In this document: positions 48,893-60,975 of the stretch, in pieces
Numbering within the stretch: the stretch's first letter is position 1
How the letters are laid out: each line of letters opens with the position of its first letter
From: Antitrichia curtipendula
Lineage: Eukaryota > Streptophyta > Bryopsida > Hypnales > Leucodontaceae
Length of the DNA: 64,000 nucleotides
NCBI GenBank assembly: GCA_951230915.1
Contig: OX579638.1
Location: 24,756,696-24,820,695, forward strand
Direction of reading: 5' to 3'
Position numbers and translations under genes: made by a program
The notes under the pieces: model-generated
Databases searched by the model: none
What the model saw: only the letters and a program-made list of their open reading frames with translations
What the model was told of the DNA's origin: nothing

Positions 48893-51800
48893 ATGTCGAC
48901 GGAAATGGACATCGAAACGCCGTCCGTTTCGACGGGCGGCGAGTACGAACTTGACCTCGGCAACCTTCTCATCGCGCACGCTCGCGACCCGCTTCGTCTT
49001 TCCAACGGCACCGCCTTGACAGAGTGAGTAAACCAATGCTCCTGTACCACTTAGTTTAATTTCTTTTGGTTTTGTGGATATCTTTCTACTAGGTATGTCT
49101 GAAAGCTTCTAAAATTTGTAGAAACTTACGAAAGTTTCAAATTCTTGGTGTTGAAGAATGCTCTCTAGTGATGTCGTTGCTCTGTTAGGGTTAGGGTTGG
49201 TGATGGGGGTTTGACGGGTGATTCGGGGTTAGGGAAGAGAGGAATGCAGAGTGCCTGGAGCAGGGACGGGAACTAGTGCAAGTTCTTGTCGACAGACTTT
49301 TTAATATGCCGTCGACGGTGGACAAGGTGGGGCGGTTGGTGAAGTTGCCGAAACCCACGCTTCAACTTCCAAGAGAGAAGCAGGTATGTCGGAATTCGAG
49401 GATGCCTTCCTAATGATTTTGGCGACTGTTTCTTGTAACATGTGAAATTTTCTTAAAGTTCAGAATTGATGTGAGTGGCGTGTCTTTTTGCAGCTTCCCA
49501 AGGCTCGTCCTATGACTAAATGGGAATCCTTTGCGCAAACGAAAGGTGAGTACCGGTTATTAAGTTTTATGCATTTGTGGATGCCGTTATTCCATAGAAA
49601 CGGTTCTAGTGAATTCACATTCAGTTTTATTGTTTCTTCAAGCATCCCTGTCTATCCTTGTCTAGCAGTTTACACGGCATTTTTGTATAGAATTCATGGA
49701 TGCTTTAGTGTGCCTGCGTGTGGCGGTTTGATTAACTTGTTGGGACTGTGATAGTATTGAGGACCTGCTGTGTGGACCCAGGGTTCTATGGGATTTGGAA
49801 GGAGACGAAAATCCTGTAGAGGACCTAGTGTATTTTTGTAGAAAACGAAGGTCAATGAGATCAACGTAGGGTCCCTTTGTTTTAAATTTAAAAATATCTG
49901 TTTAGATCCTAAGTGGGACAGCCTGCAAAGCCTAGCGGTTATTCCGGACTTCCGGCCAAATCATGAACCCTACTTGCTGGCTCCGCTTTGCTTGTGATTT
50001 ATGAGGACTTGAGGCCGGGACCAGGGGTCTTACCCCAATCCCTATAGGATTGTAGGTTTTTTCCTTCTCCGGATCCTCTATTGTTCAAACTAGCCAACTT
50101 TTTTGCTACTCGATGACTTCAATTTAATTTTACAACTGGGACCCAATTATACGCAGGTATTAAGAAACGCAAGCGGAGCAAGTTGGAGTTTGATGAGGGT
50201 CAAGATGAATGGAGGCGAAGACATGGATACAAACGTGTCAATGATGACAATGATATTCCTGTTATTGAAGCTAAAGAAGGGGACGGTACGCATTACTGGC
50301 ACTATTCATCTCATCATTCATCATGCTAATTGGTCACTAGTTTGAAACTATCCATCACTTCCGAGTATAGTTAGATATTTCTGATTATGCACGTGATTTG
50401 CACAATTATTGTATTTTTGTGAGCGAAGGTTCTAGTCGTTTTGGTGAACTGAGCGCTTCCACTTTCGCATTCGGAAGAATCTGCATGACTTTCAATGAAT
50501 TGCCACGTTTCGAAATGTCCTGATGACCATTTTTCCGCAATGTAACCTTGTGCACGCAATCGTCGTACTGTTTTGGCATGAGTATGTGAAAATACTAAGT
50601 CTCTTTTTCCCTTCTTGTACAGAACCCGGAGAGGATCCATTCTTGAAGTTACGCGAAAGTAAGAAAGATAGAGTATCGAAACAAGAGAAAAACCAATTGG
50701 AAAATCTTAAGAGGGCTGCTAAACAAGGAGGGAAGGGTGCGCTTCCCAGGTTTGTTCTTTTTTCTATATCCTAATATCCTCTTCTGATTGAAGTTTAAAA
50801 TTGTGCTAGACATTGGGAATTTCTTTCAGAGTTGATGGCGTTATCAAGTAGATCAGAATCGCCTCGTTTCACGATGACATCGACTTTCTATCACTTTGGA
50901 CGAGTTACGCACTTATGAAAGGTTCAGTTTTATATCATACACGTTATTTTAAATAGTGAGATTCTTTTAAGATGGAGCGTTGATTCCCTTTCTTTATTAC
51001 AGTACTCTGCAGCTGGCCGCCTCCTCTTTAGCTATAACAGGGAGCAAACACCCTAGCCAAAAGCTTAGCAAGAGAGATCTTGGAGATGCAGCTGGACTTG
51101 CAAGCACGGCAACAGCTAGTATCGGCAAGTTTGACAAAAAACTGCCTGGAGAGAAGCCTGCTAAGAAACTGGGCAAGCACCGGAAGGTACTATGAACTTC
51201 AAGCTATTGCAGTTTGTATTTCAGATATGTTCAGGACTCAAAGGGTTTAGGATGCAGCAGGTTAGCTAAATAAGCATTATTGACGTGGTTGAGATACTTG
51301 AGCATAGAGCCTTGTTGTAGATACTTAAATTTTTGTACTTGAGTATTTCACTTCGTGAAGGATGGCTCATAAACGATCCAATTCAAGATTACAAAGTATA
51401 TCGGTGTTACATATAACCGGCAGATATGACAGGCACCGGTCACGTGGGGTGATTGTTGCTGATTGATTGTGTATTGCGCAGTTTTTGCCTGTTGTTGATG
51501 GAGAAGGCAAAGAGAAGGAGCTGCTAACCAACGTGATGAAGAAAGTACTGGCGGAAAATGACTTCAGTGGACTTGATGTCAATAAGGTGAAGAATGTGAC
51601 TGTAATTAGTTCATTTGCACTATTTCAATTTTGGGTCATGATACTCAGTTTCAAACTATCTTGTTCCAATAGAATGCTGTTCTGGTCTTTTTTCTTTATA
51701 GATGTTCCTGTGAGGTCTTAATCATGTCGAATAGTTTTTCTTTGTTATGAACCTAGCATACTACAAGAACCAACGTTTTAAGAAAGATTTGGTTTTAGCC

Positions 51801-52086
51801 CGAAGGTAATAGGCGAGCACTTAATGAACTTTCTGTGTGCTAGGCTGTGAGAGCCCATAATGTAGAGGAGAGTGAGAAGCCTTCTCAGAAGAAAATTGGT
51901 GGTAAGAAGCGAGCAGATGGTGCCTTCAAGAAAGGAGGGTCACGAAAAGGAATGTCCCCGGGTGGAAAGCCAGGTGGAAAGTCAAGTAGGTCTCCGGGAA
52001 ATGCTGGTGGCAAAAAGAGTACATTTGGTAGCAAGGGCGGTGGCAAGGCTGGTGGCAGGACTGGAGGCAAGGGTTCGAAGAGATGA
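48893..52086 (+). CDS. RRS1: Ribosome biogenesis regulatory protein RRS1
   Basis: Eight exons: 48893-49023, 49242-49383, 49494-49545, 50157-50285, 50623-50749, 51003-51186, 51482-51586 and 51844-52086, all GT/AG, giving 370 residues (human RRS1 is 365). The second acceptor was placed at GAAGAGAG|GAATGC because only this keeps the frame. Family hallmarks run in order: [74 protein letters not shown], and [29 protein letters not shown]1 works with RPF2 in the nucleolus to load the 5S ribonucleoprotein onto pre-60S particles. The last 80 residues are a Gly/Lys-rich tail with GGK repeats, expected to be disordered and nucleolar. The upstream telo-box and site II fit co-regulation with ribosomal genes. 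Confidence 0.95.
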
Positions 52087-55000
52087 TCTCTCTCATGAAT
52101 TTTGTGAGTGGATCATACATCCTCATTTTATGTGTGTATCCCTTCTGTACTTATCAACTTTTTCCTGGTAGGGGTATCAAGTTTTGTAGTTCTCTCGCCA
52201 CAAAATCGTAGTCGAGGATTTTTTGGTATTACTTTTGGCAGAAATTTATTTGATGCCAGATATTTACGATGCATGAATCAATACAAATCAAGAACACAGT
52301 GGATCTCTGTTCACTTCTCCCGCTTTCAAGTAGGGTGCATCTTAGCTTCAAAAAACCCTGAGTGATTACTAGTAGTACTGATAGAGGCAGAGAATTGCTG
52401 GTACGGATATTGAGTTTGGTCAATTGACTGAGACAAATCTGTCACGACCGAGCAAGTGAGATAATGGAACATGGCCACGTTTTGGGAAGTCTATTTAACT
52501 TTGTTGCAAAGTAAGCTTACTGCAGAAGTTTTGCTTCGTTTGTTGTAATCAACCGCATAGAGTGTCATTTATGTACTCCGTAGAACTTACTAACAAGATT
52601 ATCAGCTTAAGAGCATTGCCATCACTCATCACCTGGCAAGTATTCACATGAGGTTTAATACAATTTGATTGCTGATTGTGATATTGAGATATTTGTGTGC
52701 TGTGCATGGGTTTGTACCCAGAGCATTGGAAATATTTCTGCAAGAGCATAGACGGCCAAATTTTCCAGATAACATTCTTAACCCACCATTTCACGCCCCT
52801 CTCAATGCGGCATGAGAAAAGAGCAACACAAGTACACTAATAATGAAATTTAGTATATACCACACTAATTGATTTATAAATACTACTTGAGAGTAAAAGT
52901 TTCTCATGATGAATATTTTTATCAACTAAGGTAGAACAACCCAATGTAGTCACAATTGTGACATCTATTGGACCCTCCAATTTGCATGAGACACCTATTC
53001 ATTACCACAATCTTAGCAATCTTTTAGCATCATGACAATGCACTTGGAGAGGGGACACATCAGCATGTGGTTTAGCATGGGTCTACCCCATGGTTGACTA
53101 ATTTTGTTCCAACAAACTTTGAAAAAATCACATAAAACTTATTTCTTGTCAAATTGTGTTGATTCTACTTGTGAATGGTTGTTCTCAAATTTTTGTCTTT
53201 AAAAACTATGTTACATGATAGATAGTTTCTCCATGGTACCTAGATAGAAAATCTATGTTATGCGATAAATAATTTCTCTAAGATTTCTAAATAGCAAACT
53301 TGCTTGGTAATAGGCATGTTTATCTTATATTAATAGAAATCTACTTCTTTGAATATAGTAGATATATGTGCCTTTGGTAAAAATATCACTCATCAAGAGT
53401 AAAAATTTGTAGCATTTCTAAATCAATTAGTGTGGTTACACTAAATATCATTATTAATGTACTTGTATTGAGGTACGATAATTTGTCTTATTAGTGAGCC
53501 TAGGGATAATTTAGTGTCAATAAGAAAATTATTGTCACCACAATTTTATTTGGGTAGAAATTGATTCAATAGAAGAACATTTTAACTTATAGCAATTCAA
53601 AATAAAGTGTCTTTGATAAATTAGGTTTATATGTAATATTAATTGGAACAAATCAATGTATCATAAATAAAAGGGTTTTATCTTCATTACCATCACAAGG
53701 ACTATATAGAAGTATTCTATCTATTGTTTGGTTCAGAATATCCCACGAAGGCGAGGGGTTTGGGATATTTATAAAGTGTCCTATATGGTTATCATTAGTC
53801 AACTTTCTTTGGTAGATAAAAAGAAGATGCATCTAACTAACTTCCAATTTTGATTAATATCTTTCAAACTCTTATTAAATAAATTATGAATTATTTATAT
53901 TAGAATGGAAAAATTCCAAAATTTTCTCAAACTTAAAACATCGATTGTCCATGCACTGACACTTCTAATAAATGAAGATAGATGCTTTTAAAGGAGGATC
54001 TATTTGTCAAACCTCACCTTACAACAACGTAAAAAATAATAATGACATTCAAAAAAATAATTGTTAAATTTTCAATCCAATGTTGTACCATGCCTTGTTA
54101 TGTTTATGTACAAAATTTGTATTCTAGGAGTTAGATTTAGTGTTGTATATACAGTTCTTTACACACTTTAATTTAAAGATTAATAGTTGAGATTATTTTG
54201 GATAAAAGTTCTCCCAATACATAATTAGAGCTCCCTCTTGGAGTATAGTCAAGTTTTTTCTTTTACAATATATGCAAAATTAGGAATAATAAGTTAGTGC
54301 GGCTCTACATAACATTGCTAAACCAATAAATAATCTCCTTTCAATATTTTAGGAAATCAAGTAGTGAAGCAAGTAATGAAGCAAATACCTCCCCGGAATA
54401 CCTAGGGACAACTTGAATTATACTTTGCAGTTCTTCAAAAGCTTAAATTTGTTCAATTCTTGACTTCATTAATTGACTTTAATGTAACGTATTGTAAACG
54501 AAACTACTTGATTGGAGTACCTTCTAATTGCTTTTTGATTGAGGGGTCCCATTCAACATTTTAAGGAATGAAATGGAATCCCTAGCATTGGTTAACAATA
54601 TTATGTATTAGGACAAATTCATGAGGCACTTAAGGTAGTTTAGTTGTACCCATTTCTATTCCTCCCGCCTTTTGTGATGTACTCCTCTACCTAAAAACAA
54701 ATTTGTGATTTCTCATGAAAGGCTAGATTAACATGTATAATGCTCCTATTTGGATGGAAATGCATAGTTATTGCAGCTTCTAGTCATCCCAAATAGGCAT
54801 CAAAGTTTGTAAAGTTTGTAGCCATGGAGGTCATGTTGAAAATTGGTGCCAAAATTGACAATTTTCTTCTATTTTATGAATAGTTCCAATGCATTTAACC
54901 ACATTTAATTGAGACTTACAAGTGATCAAACCATTGAAAGAAGAACACAAACTATCTTCTCCACCAAATGGGGATATTAAGGGGACCAAAAAAATAAAGG

Positions 55001-55378
55001 GACTTATTGTAGAAAACTATAGATGTTTGAAACACGATGTACACCCTCTGACACTTCAATAACTATTGATGTATAGCAAAGGTAGATATTTATATAGTGT
55101 GTAATGTCGATTAGTTAGTATGGGTTCCCTTAAAATCCCTATTCAATGTACATCTCTCCCATAAGGACATTGATTCTTTTATTGATGTTTAATTTGAGAC
55201 AATCAATTTTTCCCAACCTAATTTCAATATTTATTTGAGAGAGAGGGAATAGGGGTCTCTTGAAGTGTTTCAAATATGACCTTAAACCATCCATGTAGGA
55301 TGTCTCCAACTTTAACATAGTGCAATATGGTTTCAAAGTAACAGAGCCTTTAGTAAATGGTTTTAGATCTTTAGTGAA

Positions 55379-55402
55379 TGGGGTGGGGGGTGGGGGGTGG
55401 GT
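55379..55402 (+). other. G-rich run with quadruplex potential
   Basis: GGGGTGGGGGGTGGGGGG followed by TGGG has four G-tracts of three or more separated by single T residues, in otherwise AT-rich DNA. It meets the sequence rule for a G-quadruplex. No gene is nearby. Confidence 0.7.
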
Positions 55403-56750
55403 TCACTTAGAGTATCCATTAGAAATCATGTGCAAACAAAACTTTGGACCCTCTATATATTTTTTGAATTTTAAATAAACAAAATAAATAAAATATGAAT
55501 AGATTTTCCTACTTTGAAAGTTTATGTTTTGAATTATTGATATTTTTATTTGTTAACAATAATTAGTTACAAATTTTTGAAATAAAAAGATACACTATAG
55601 AATTGAAAAATAACTTTCACACCCCTATATTAAATAAGAAAATTTTTTCTAAAAAATGAACAAAAAAATCCTAAAAATAACTCTCTATTGAAAGCTCATT
55701 TTGAGTTGAATATTGATTCAATGGTCATGTAAATGTGTTCCCTATAATTATTTGAATTGATAAACATGCCATTTTAGTTCATTTTCAACCTCTTGAAGAA
55801 ATCATTTCATATTTTATTTGAGTTTGAAATTTTGGCAATAGAAACCTATAGTCATTATTAAACAATGCTTAAAATTTTAGGTTGAAATTCTAGTTTATTA
55901 GAAACCACTTATTTGCACATGGTTTGTTGTAGTAGACTAAGTGCACCCCCCGAGTTTTAGATCTTTTTCAAGGGGCGCCAAACATGTACCTATAGAATAC
56001 TTGAAAATCTTGCTTGAAAATTTATTTAAAATACAAAAATTCTCCAAAAGAAATATATTATTTTTTGAAAATTTATGATTTTTATTTGTTTACAAATAAA
56101 AAATAACAACTAGTAGTAATTTTGACTTTGTACATCAACTTAAGTAAACGGTTATAAGTATTTCTACTTTATTACAAATAAGTTGTCACCCTAGTCTCCA
56201 CACTCTAAATCCAATAATTAAATTTTTTGATGTCGACAAAGTTTTCTTGCACTAAGGTAGGATCACCTAGTTCCAAGCATGTTTATAGACCCAAACCTTA
56301 GAAAAGAAAAGAAAATGTAGATGCTAGCTTATTGCACTCTCTTCAAGTTGAAATTAGGGCACAATTATAGATAGTCTACTAATTCAATTTTGACGTCTTA
56401 TAACTATTGCATATTATAATCAATTACCATCCTTGTATTCCTTCCAACTTTATTGCAAAATTATCTTTATTTGATTATGACTTGAAAGCTTTCCAACATT
56501 CAATAATACTTGTTAGAGAAATGTCCTTAGTTTAACCTTGCAACATTGTTGAAGATGCAAAGCATCATTTGGATGACTTCACCAAAGACTTGTAGGATGA
56601 AAAAAAAACCCATATTTTCATCCTCTCTTTTTAAAAGTTGCTTAAGTACTTTTCGAGTGATTGCGAAATGGTAGCAAATAAAGTGGAAGACAGTGAAGCT
56701 TGAAATCAACGTTCATGGGCTTATCCTTCCAACGTTAAGGTGATCCGACC

Positions 56751-56907
56751 TTAACCCTTGAAGGACATTGAGGCCGAACAATGGTCAGTGCATGATCATC
56801 CATTGTTCATTGTAGAAAAACAGAATGCATCTATTGGTCTAATAATTGGATCAATTTTGGTGACTACTTTGGTCAATCGTGGGGGGATGGTATCACTTAC
56901 GGGTTAA
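56751..56907 (+). repeat. Second short TTAA-ended repeat family, copy 2
   Basis: It begins TTAACCCTTGAAGGACATTG and ends ACGGGTTAA. It shares GAATGCATCTATTGGTCTAA and CAAAGTAGT-type blocks with the inverted copy at 6908-7049. Part of it recurs inverted at 56950-57055 (GTGCATTCTTTGTTTCTAC). Confidence 0.6.
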
Positions 56908-57076
56908 TCCACAAAAGAATGAAGTCTTCACATGATTAAAAATAGTTACCAAAACTGCTTTGATGTATTGAACCAGTAGGTGCATTCTTTGTTTCTACAC
57001 TGAACAATGAAATCGTCCATGGACCACTTTTCAACATCGACGTTCGCAAGTTAACCATAAAATCACAAGGTTAAAT

Positions 57077-57340
57077 ATTTTTTTTTATGAATACACTCAG
57101 TAATAAAAGAAACCCGTCAGTCCTCCGGTGTGCAAGGTTGACCATGCCACTGAGAAGCTCACCGGGAAGCTTCCTCTGTAATTTCTCCGTTCCTTCTACA
57201 GGGAGTAGGCCATCTTCCGACCAACCGTGATTTTACACACGCAGTCGGCTGCAGACAAAACTGAAACACTTGTACAGTGGGAGTAGTAAGATAGACAAGC
57301 CTATTGTCACCCTGATTTGCAATCTGAATATCTTGGGGTT
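57077..57340 (-). mobile_element. Possible retroposon 3' end with A-rich tail
   Basis: On the minus strand, a GC-richer block (57340-57100) ends in TTTTATTACTGAGTGTATTC followed by ATAAAAAAAAA. The layout resembles the tails at 3972, 9775 and 60769, but the sequence differs. No coding domain is seen. Confidence 0.35.
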
Positions 57341-57546
57341 AACTCCAAGATGGACACATATTTTCCGAAAAGCATGAGGAAAAATTTCAGGCTATAAAGA
57401 GGTCATTAAGAAAAGGTTCTCAAAGCTGTGAACACGCACAATGCTAGTCAAATTATTTAATAATTTTAAAAAACTTAAAAAATTTAAAACTTAAAATTTT
57501 AATTTAAAAATAAAAAGATTTTAAGAGATTTATTTAAAAAATGAAT

Positions 57547-57584
57547 AAATAATAATAATAATAATAATATTATTAATAATAATC
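57547..57584 (+). repeat. (AAT)n microsatellite
   Basis: About eight AAT units are followed by an inverted ATTATTAAT run. AT-rich, no gene. Confidence 0.85.
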
Positions 57585-58046
57585 TAATCACAATCTGATG
57601 TAGCACTACACTAATGATTGTATTTAGTGTTATGTTGTAAATAGCGTTATTTGCACCTTTATCCCGCCTACTCTAAACTTCATTTAGTTGACATTTAGAG
57701 TTAACACTATCTATTTAATAAATTATTCATTTGGATAGGCATTTATATGTTTAGATTTTTATTTTTTTCATTGCAATTTGATGAAATAATAGGTAACACT
57801 AAATGTAAACTTGTAAAAAATTGATATCCAGTAGTTGACAAATAGTGTCTATGTTGACATGTAGTGTTGGTAACATTAACATGATTGTTGACATTTAGTG
57901 TTGTGCTTCGTAATTAGTGTTGCCAACACTATTTACCATCATTAGTGTAGTCAAGTTGTAAGAATTTCGTAATTTCTGATTTTAGTGGTCATAAACATCC
58001 CATAAACAACTTACAAACATCTTCCATGTATCTAATGGCACTTAAA

Positions 58047-58203
58047 GACCTATTTGCACCAAAAGACTTTGGGTTCCAACCCAAAGAATTGGAGTATTTT
58101 GAGTATTTTGATTGGAAGATAGCTATGGTACCAACCCAAAGTTCCTATTAAAACACTCCATTTCTTTGGGCTCTCAACCAAAGTCTTTTGGTGTAAAAAG
58201 ACC
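58047..58203. mobile_element. Small inverted-repeat MITE-like element
   Basis: The left arm carries GCACCAAAAGACTTTGGG then CCCAAAGAATTGGAGT. The right arm carries the inverse (ACTCCATTTCTTTGGG then CCAAAGTCTTTTGGTG). Arms are about 45-50 bp around a 55-bp loop containing GGTACCAACCCAAAG. The family is unknown and no clear target duplication is seen. Confidence 0.65.
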
Positions 58204-59640
58204 CAAAGTATTTAACAATAAAGGATTGACACATTATTCCTTATTGGCATTAATGCACTAATTTTGCTAGAAAATGAACGGATTTGGATGAGTTTTGTGG
58301 TGGAATTGGGTCTAGAATTAGGATGAGGGAATTAGGGAGTTGGTAGAAATGGGTTGGTCTACCTTAGTAGGAGTACTATCACCATGGTTTGTTTCTTTTC
58401 ATTTATTTTGGGCAATGTAGAAAGCAATTTTATGGAAAATGATGAAGTTATTTACATACATAAAAATGGATGAAATCTACTATATATGAATGAAAAAATA
58501 TTTATTCATTCTAAAGAGTGTATATGCAACCAAAATAGAGCAATATTGTCTTTGGATTTAGTAGCAATTTAACACTTCCATCCACTAGAAAAGGTAGAAT
58601 ATGTTGTCAAATATTCCCTATATTAAATTTGCATCATTTTTTTGCAAAAATTCACTGACAGAAAATCCTTGCGTTTCACTCTACATTCCAAATTTCAACT
58701 TTCCAAGTCTCGGTTGAAGGCCAAATGCCAACTTTTTTGTATTGTAGATGGTGAATAGAAAAATGTAAATGTGGAACTTGGTATTCATAGTATGAAGGCC
58801 AAAGTCCCAACTCTAAATCCCATCTTGTTTCTTATACAAATATTACATAGTAATTAAGTGCCTGTTCAAAAAAATGAGTAAAAAAGTCATTATTTTCTTG
58901 AACACTTTTGGCATCAAATCTACATTAGATAGACCGGCTTGGAGAAAATTCTAGTCTACTAAGATGCCTTGTTTATTAGTTTTTTCTTCATTTAATATAC
59001 AAAAATAATGTTGGGCCTTGGAGGTTGAGTTGGATTTTTATTTTAGCTAAACTCAATTAGGCCTCCAAGTTCTACTTTCTTGATGCCCAAATTTCCAAAT
59101 TGTGTTGCCATGTAGACAACATTTTGGAGTAATATGGAACTTGGGACTTAGATTATAGTGTAAAGCCCTAAGTTTTAATTTTCAGCTTTCCATCAAAAAA
59201 ATACAAATGAAATACACCATAATATTGTATAATTTGGATTCTATCACATAGACGGCTGGGGTGAACCGACCTCCTCGTTCCTCCCCAAACGAAAACTTTG
59301 AAATTTTCTATTTGCCACACATGATAAAATTTGCAAATTTTGAAATCACACTTGAAGTCAGAAGCTCCAAATTAGCTACGAGAATTGTAGAAGATAAATT
59401 AATGAAGCACAATTTTTTTTTTTTTTTTTAATTTTAAATTTTTGTATGCACCTGTAGAATGATTTTAGTTGGACGAGCAAGGAAGTTGGTTCACCCCGGT
59501 CCCCATGAAACATGCCATTGCAATAACTCTTTCACAATTTCCAACTTTTTCAAATTCTACAATGAACAATGATGTACAAACAAACTTGTCAAGATTCATT
59601 TTCTTAGTTTAAAATTAAATACCAAAAATGATTATTTCGA
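58204..59640. other. AT-rich gene-free stretch
   Basis: No supported exon or ordered repeat was seen. Short poly-T and poly-A runs occur (for example near 59410). Confidence 0.4.
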
Positions 59641-59670
59641 AAGCCACAACGAAGCAATGATCGGAAAAAA

Positions 59671-59780
59671 CCGGCAGCTAGTTCAAAGCTAGCCGGTGGA
59701 TTTCGGGAAAAAACCGGTTGAATTTCACAAGCAAAGGATGCAAAACCGGAAGGATTCTTGAAAGTGTGGAAATCAACCGG
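59671..59780 (+). repeat. Phased CCGG minisatellite, block A
   Basis: CCGG cores, mostly as AACCGG or AGCCGGT, lie at 59671, 59693, 59714, 59746 and 59777 (spacings 22, 21, 32 and 31). Spacer text resembles block B, for example AAGGATGCAA before a core. Non-coding: the period is not a multiple of three. Confidence 0.8.
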
Positions 59781-60335
59781 TGCCACCTAAAATTTACAGG
59801 AAATTTTACCCGCTCCTTTGGATAGTTGGGGGATTTCAACTGCCTTGTGCAAATTTTTAGTGGCTAATACTCGGCATGGAGAGGGTCACACATAAGGGTA
59901 TCAATCTGTGGCCATGGAGGTTATCAATTGGGAATTTAGATTTGCCTATAAAATGTTATAAATGAATTACGGAAAGTCGCCTTACCTGCATTGCAGCCCG
60001 CTGCTTCCACTAGCTCCTTGTTGTGTAGAAGAAGCCATTGTCTTATAGAAGAATTCCTCTAAGTTTCGCCATTTATATGCAAATCCAAAGCGATACTTTA
60101 CAGAGGTAGGAAAAGAGACATATGAAGAAGGAGAAGTTGGTACATCCTAAATTCTTTTGATTTTTGCAACCTTTTCATAACCATCCTCAACTCCATATTG
60201 CATGGGTTGGGAAGATCCTTGGCCTTCAATGGCGAAGGGCTTTGCCAAGTTCAATTCCTGCTAAGGATGTAGTATTAATTAGTACTTTCATTTTCAAATT
60301 GATTTTCTACACACTATAAGAATTTTGCAATTTAG

Positions 60336-60490
60336 CCGGTGCCAATTTCAATTTGGAGGAAATTAGCCGGTGAAAATTTGAAATTGGAGGAAATAAACCG
60401 GTACTTCTTGTGATTCAAAGGATGCAACCGGTGCCCATGGAAAAAAACCCGGTTCATTTTCGTAGAAGGAGGAAATCAGCCGGAGGACCT
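60336..60490 (+). repeat. Phased CCGG minisatellite, block B
   Basis: CCGG cores lie at 60336, 60367, 60398, 60428, 60449 and 60480 (spacings 31, 31, 30, 21 and 31). The unit is roughly A(G/A)CCGGTG, a T-rich middle, then GGAGGAAAT. It lies about 1.7 kb upstream of the PLAC8 start codon. Confidence 0.85.
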
Positions 60491-60647
60491 CCAAAAATTT
60501 CCCGAACACTGCAACGAAGGCGCACCCTTTCCCCTTTTTAGAACCTTTTTTTGGGTGGGGGTTCAAAATGCACGTGCTCTCATGATGATTTGACTTTTGT
60601 TTCTGATCCAGAAAAAAAAATATCTGGTGTATTTGGCGCTGGTGAAA

Positions 60648-60669
60648 GTCACGTGCAACAGAACGTGAC
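60648..60669. promoter_or_regulatory. ACGT-core inverted repeat (G-box type), site 1
   Basis: GTCACGT and ACGTGAC face each other across eight bases, with a full CACGTG at 60650-60655. Such ACGT palindromes are targets of plant bZIP and bHLH regulators. No start site nearby is proven. Confidence 0.5.
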
Positions 60670-60768
60670 TTCCTCCCTGCTGGTCTCTCCGTGCCTCCCT
60701 TGGGCCTTGACTGGCTAGTGAGGTTACGATTTCATTTCGTTTCGCAATTAATTACCCATTTTTGCTTG

Positions 60769-60835
60769 TGTTTTTTTTTGAGCACACATGAACACGAAAT
60801 TTCATTGCAGAGAATGAAATTCAAAAACGCCAGCC
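60769..60835 (-). repeat. Retroposon-like A-rich 3' tail
   Basis: The minus strand reads GCAATGAAATTTCGTGTTC then ATGTGTGCTC and an A-run, matching the tails at 3972 and 9775. The GC-richer block upstream (minus sense, to about 61000) may belong to it. Confidence 0.4.
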
Positions 60836-60953
60836 ACAGGTGGCCTGGCGAGAGAGAGACACGACAAAAAAGCAGAACAGAAAAGAGAGAATTACGTAAC
60901 CATTTTTCGAACAGAAAGTGTGTCGTGTTTCATTCGTTACTGTAGAAGAAGAT

Positions 60954-60975
60954 GTGGTACGTGATGACGTGCCAC
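60954..60975. promoter_or_regulatory. ACGT-core inverted repeat, site 2
   Basis: GTGGTACGTGATGACGTG followed by CCAC is a near-perfect palindrome with two ACGT cores, about 1.2 kb upstream of the PLAC8 start. A regulatory role is inferred only. Confidence 0.4.

Larger units (their letters stand above)
52087..57070. other. 3' UTR of RRS1, then AT-rich gene-free stretch
   Basis: The first 300-400 bases look like 3' UTR. Beyond about 52.8 kb the sequence is AT-rich with no supported coding exon. It contains the G-rich run at 55379-55402 and the short repeat at 56751-56907. Confidence 0.5.

Noticed and set aside
51885..52070. Proline-rich minus-strand frame
   Set aside because: It is the antisense shadow of the Gly/Lys-rich RRS1 tail.
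59671..60490. Regularly spaced repeats resembling a CRISPR array
   Set aside because: Repeats are only 4-8 bp, spacers are similar to each other, and the genome is eukaryotic. It is a phased minisatellite.
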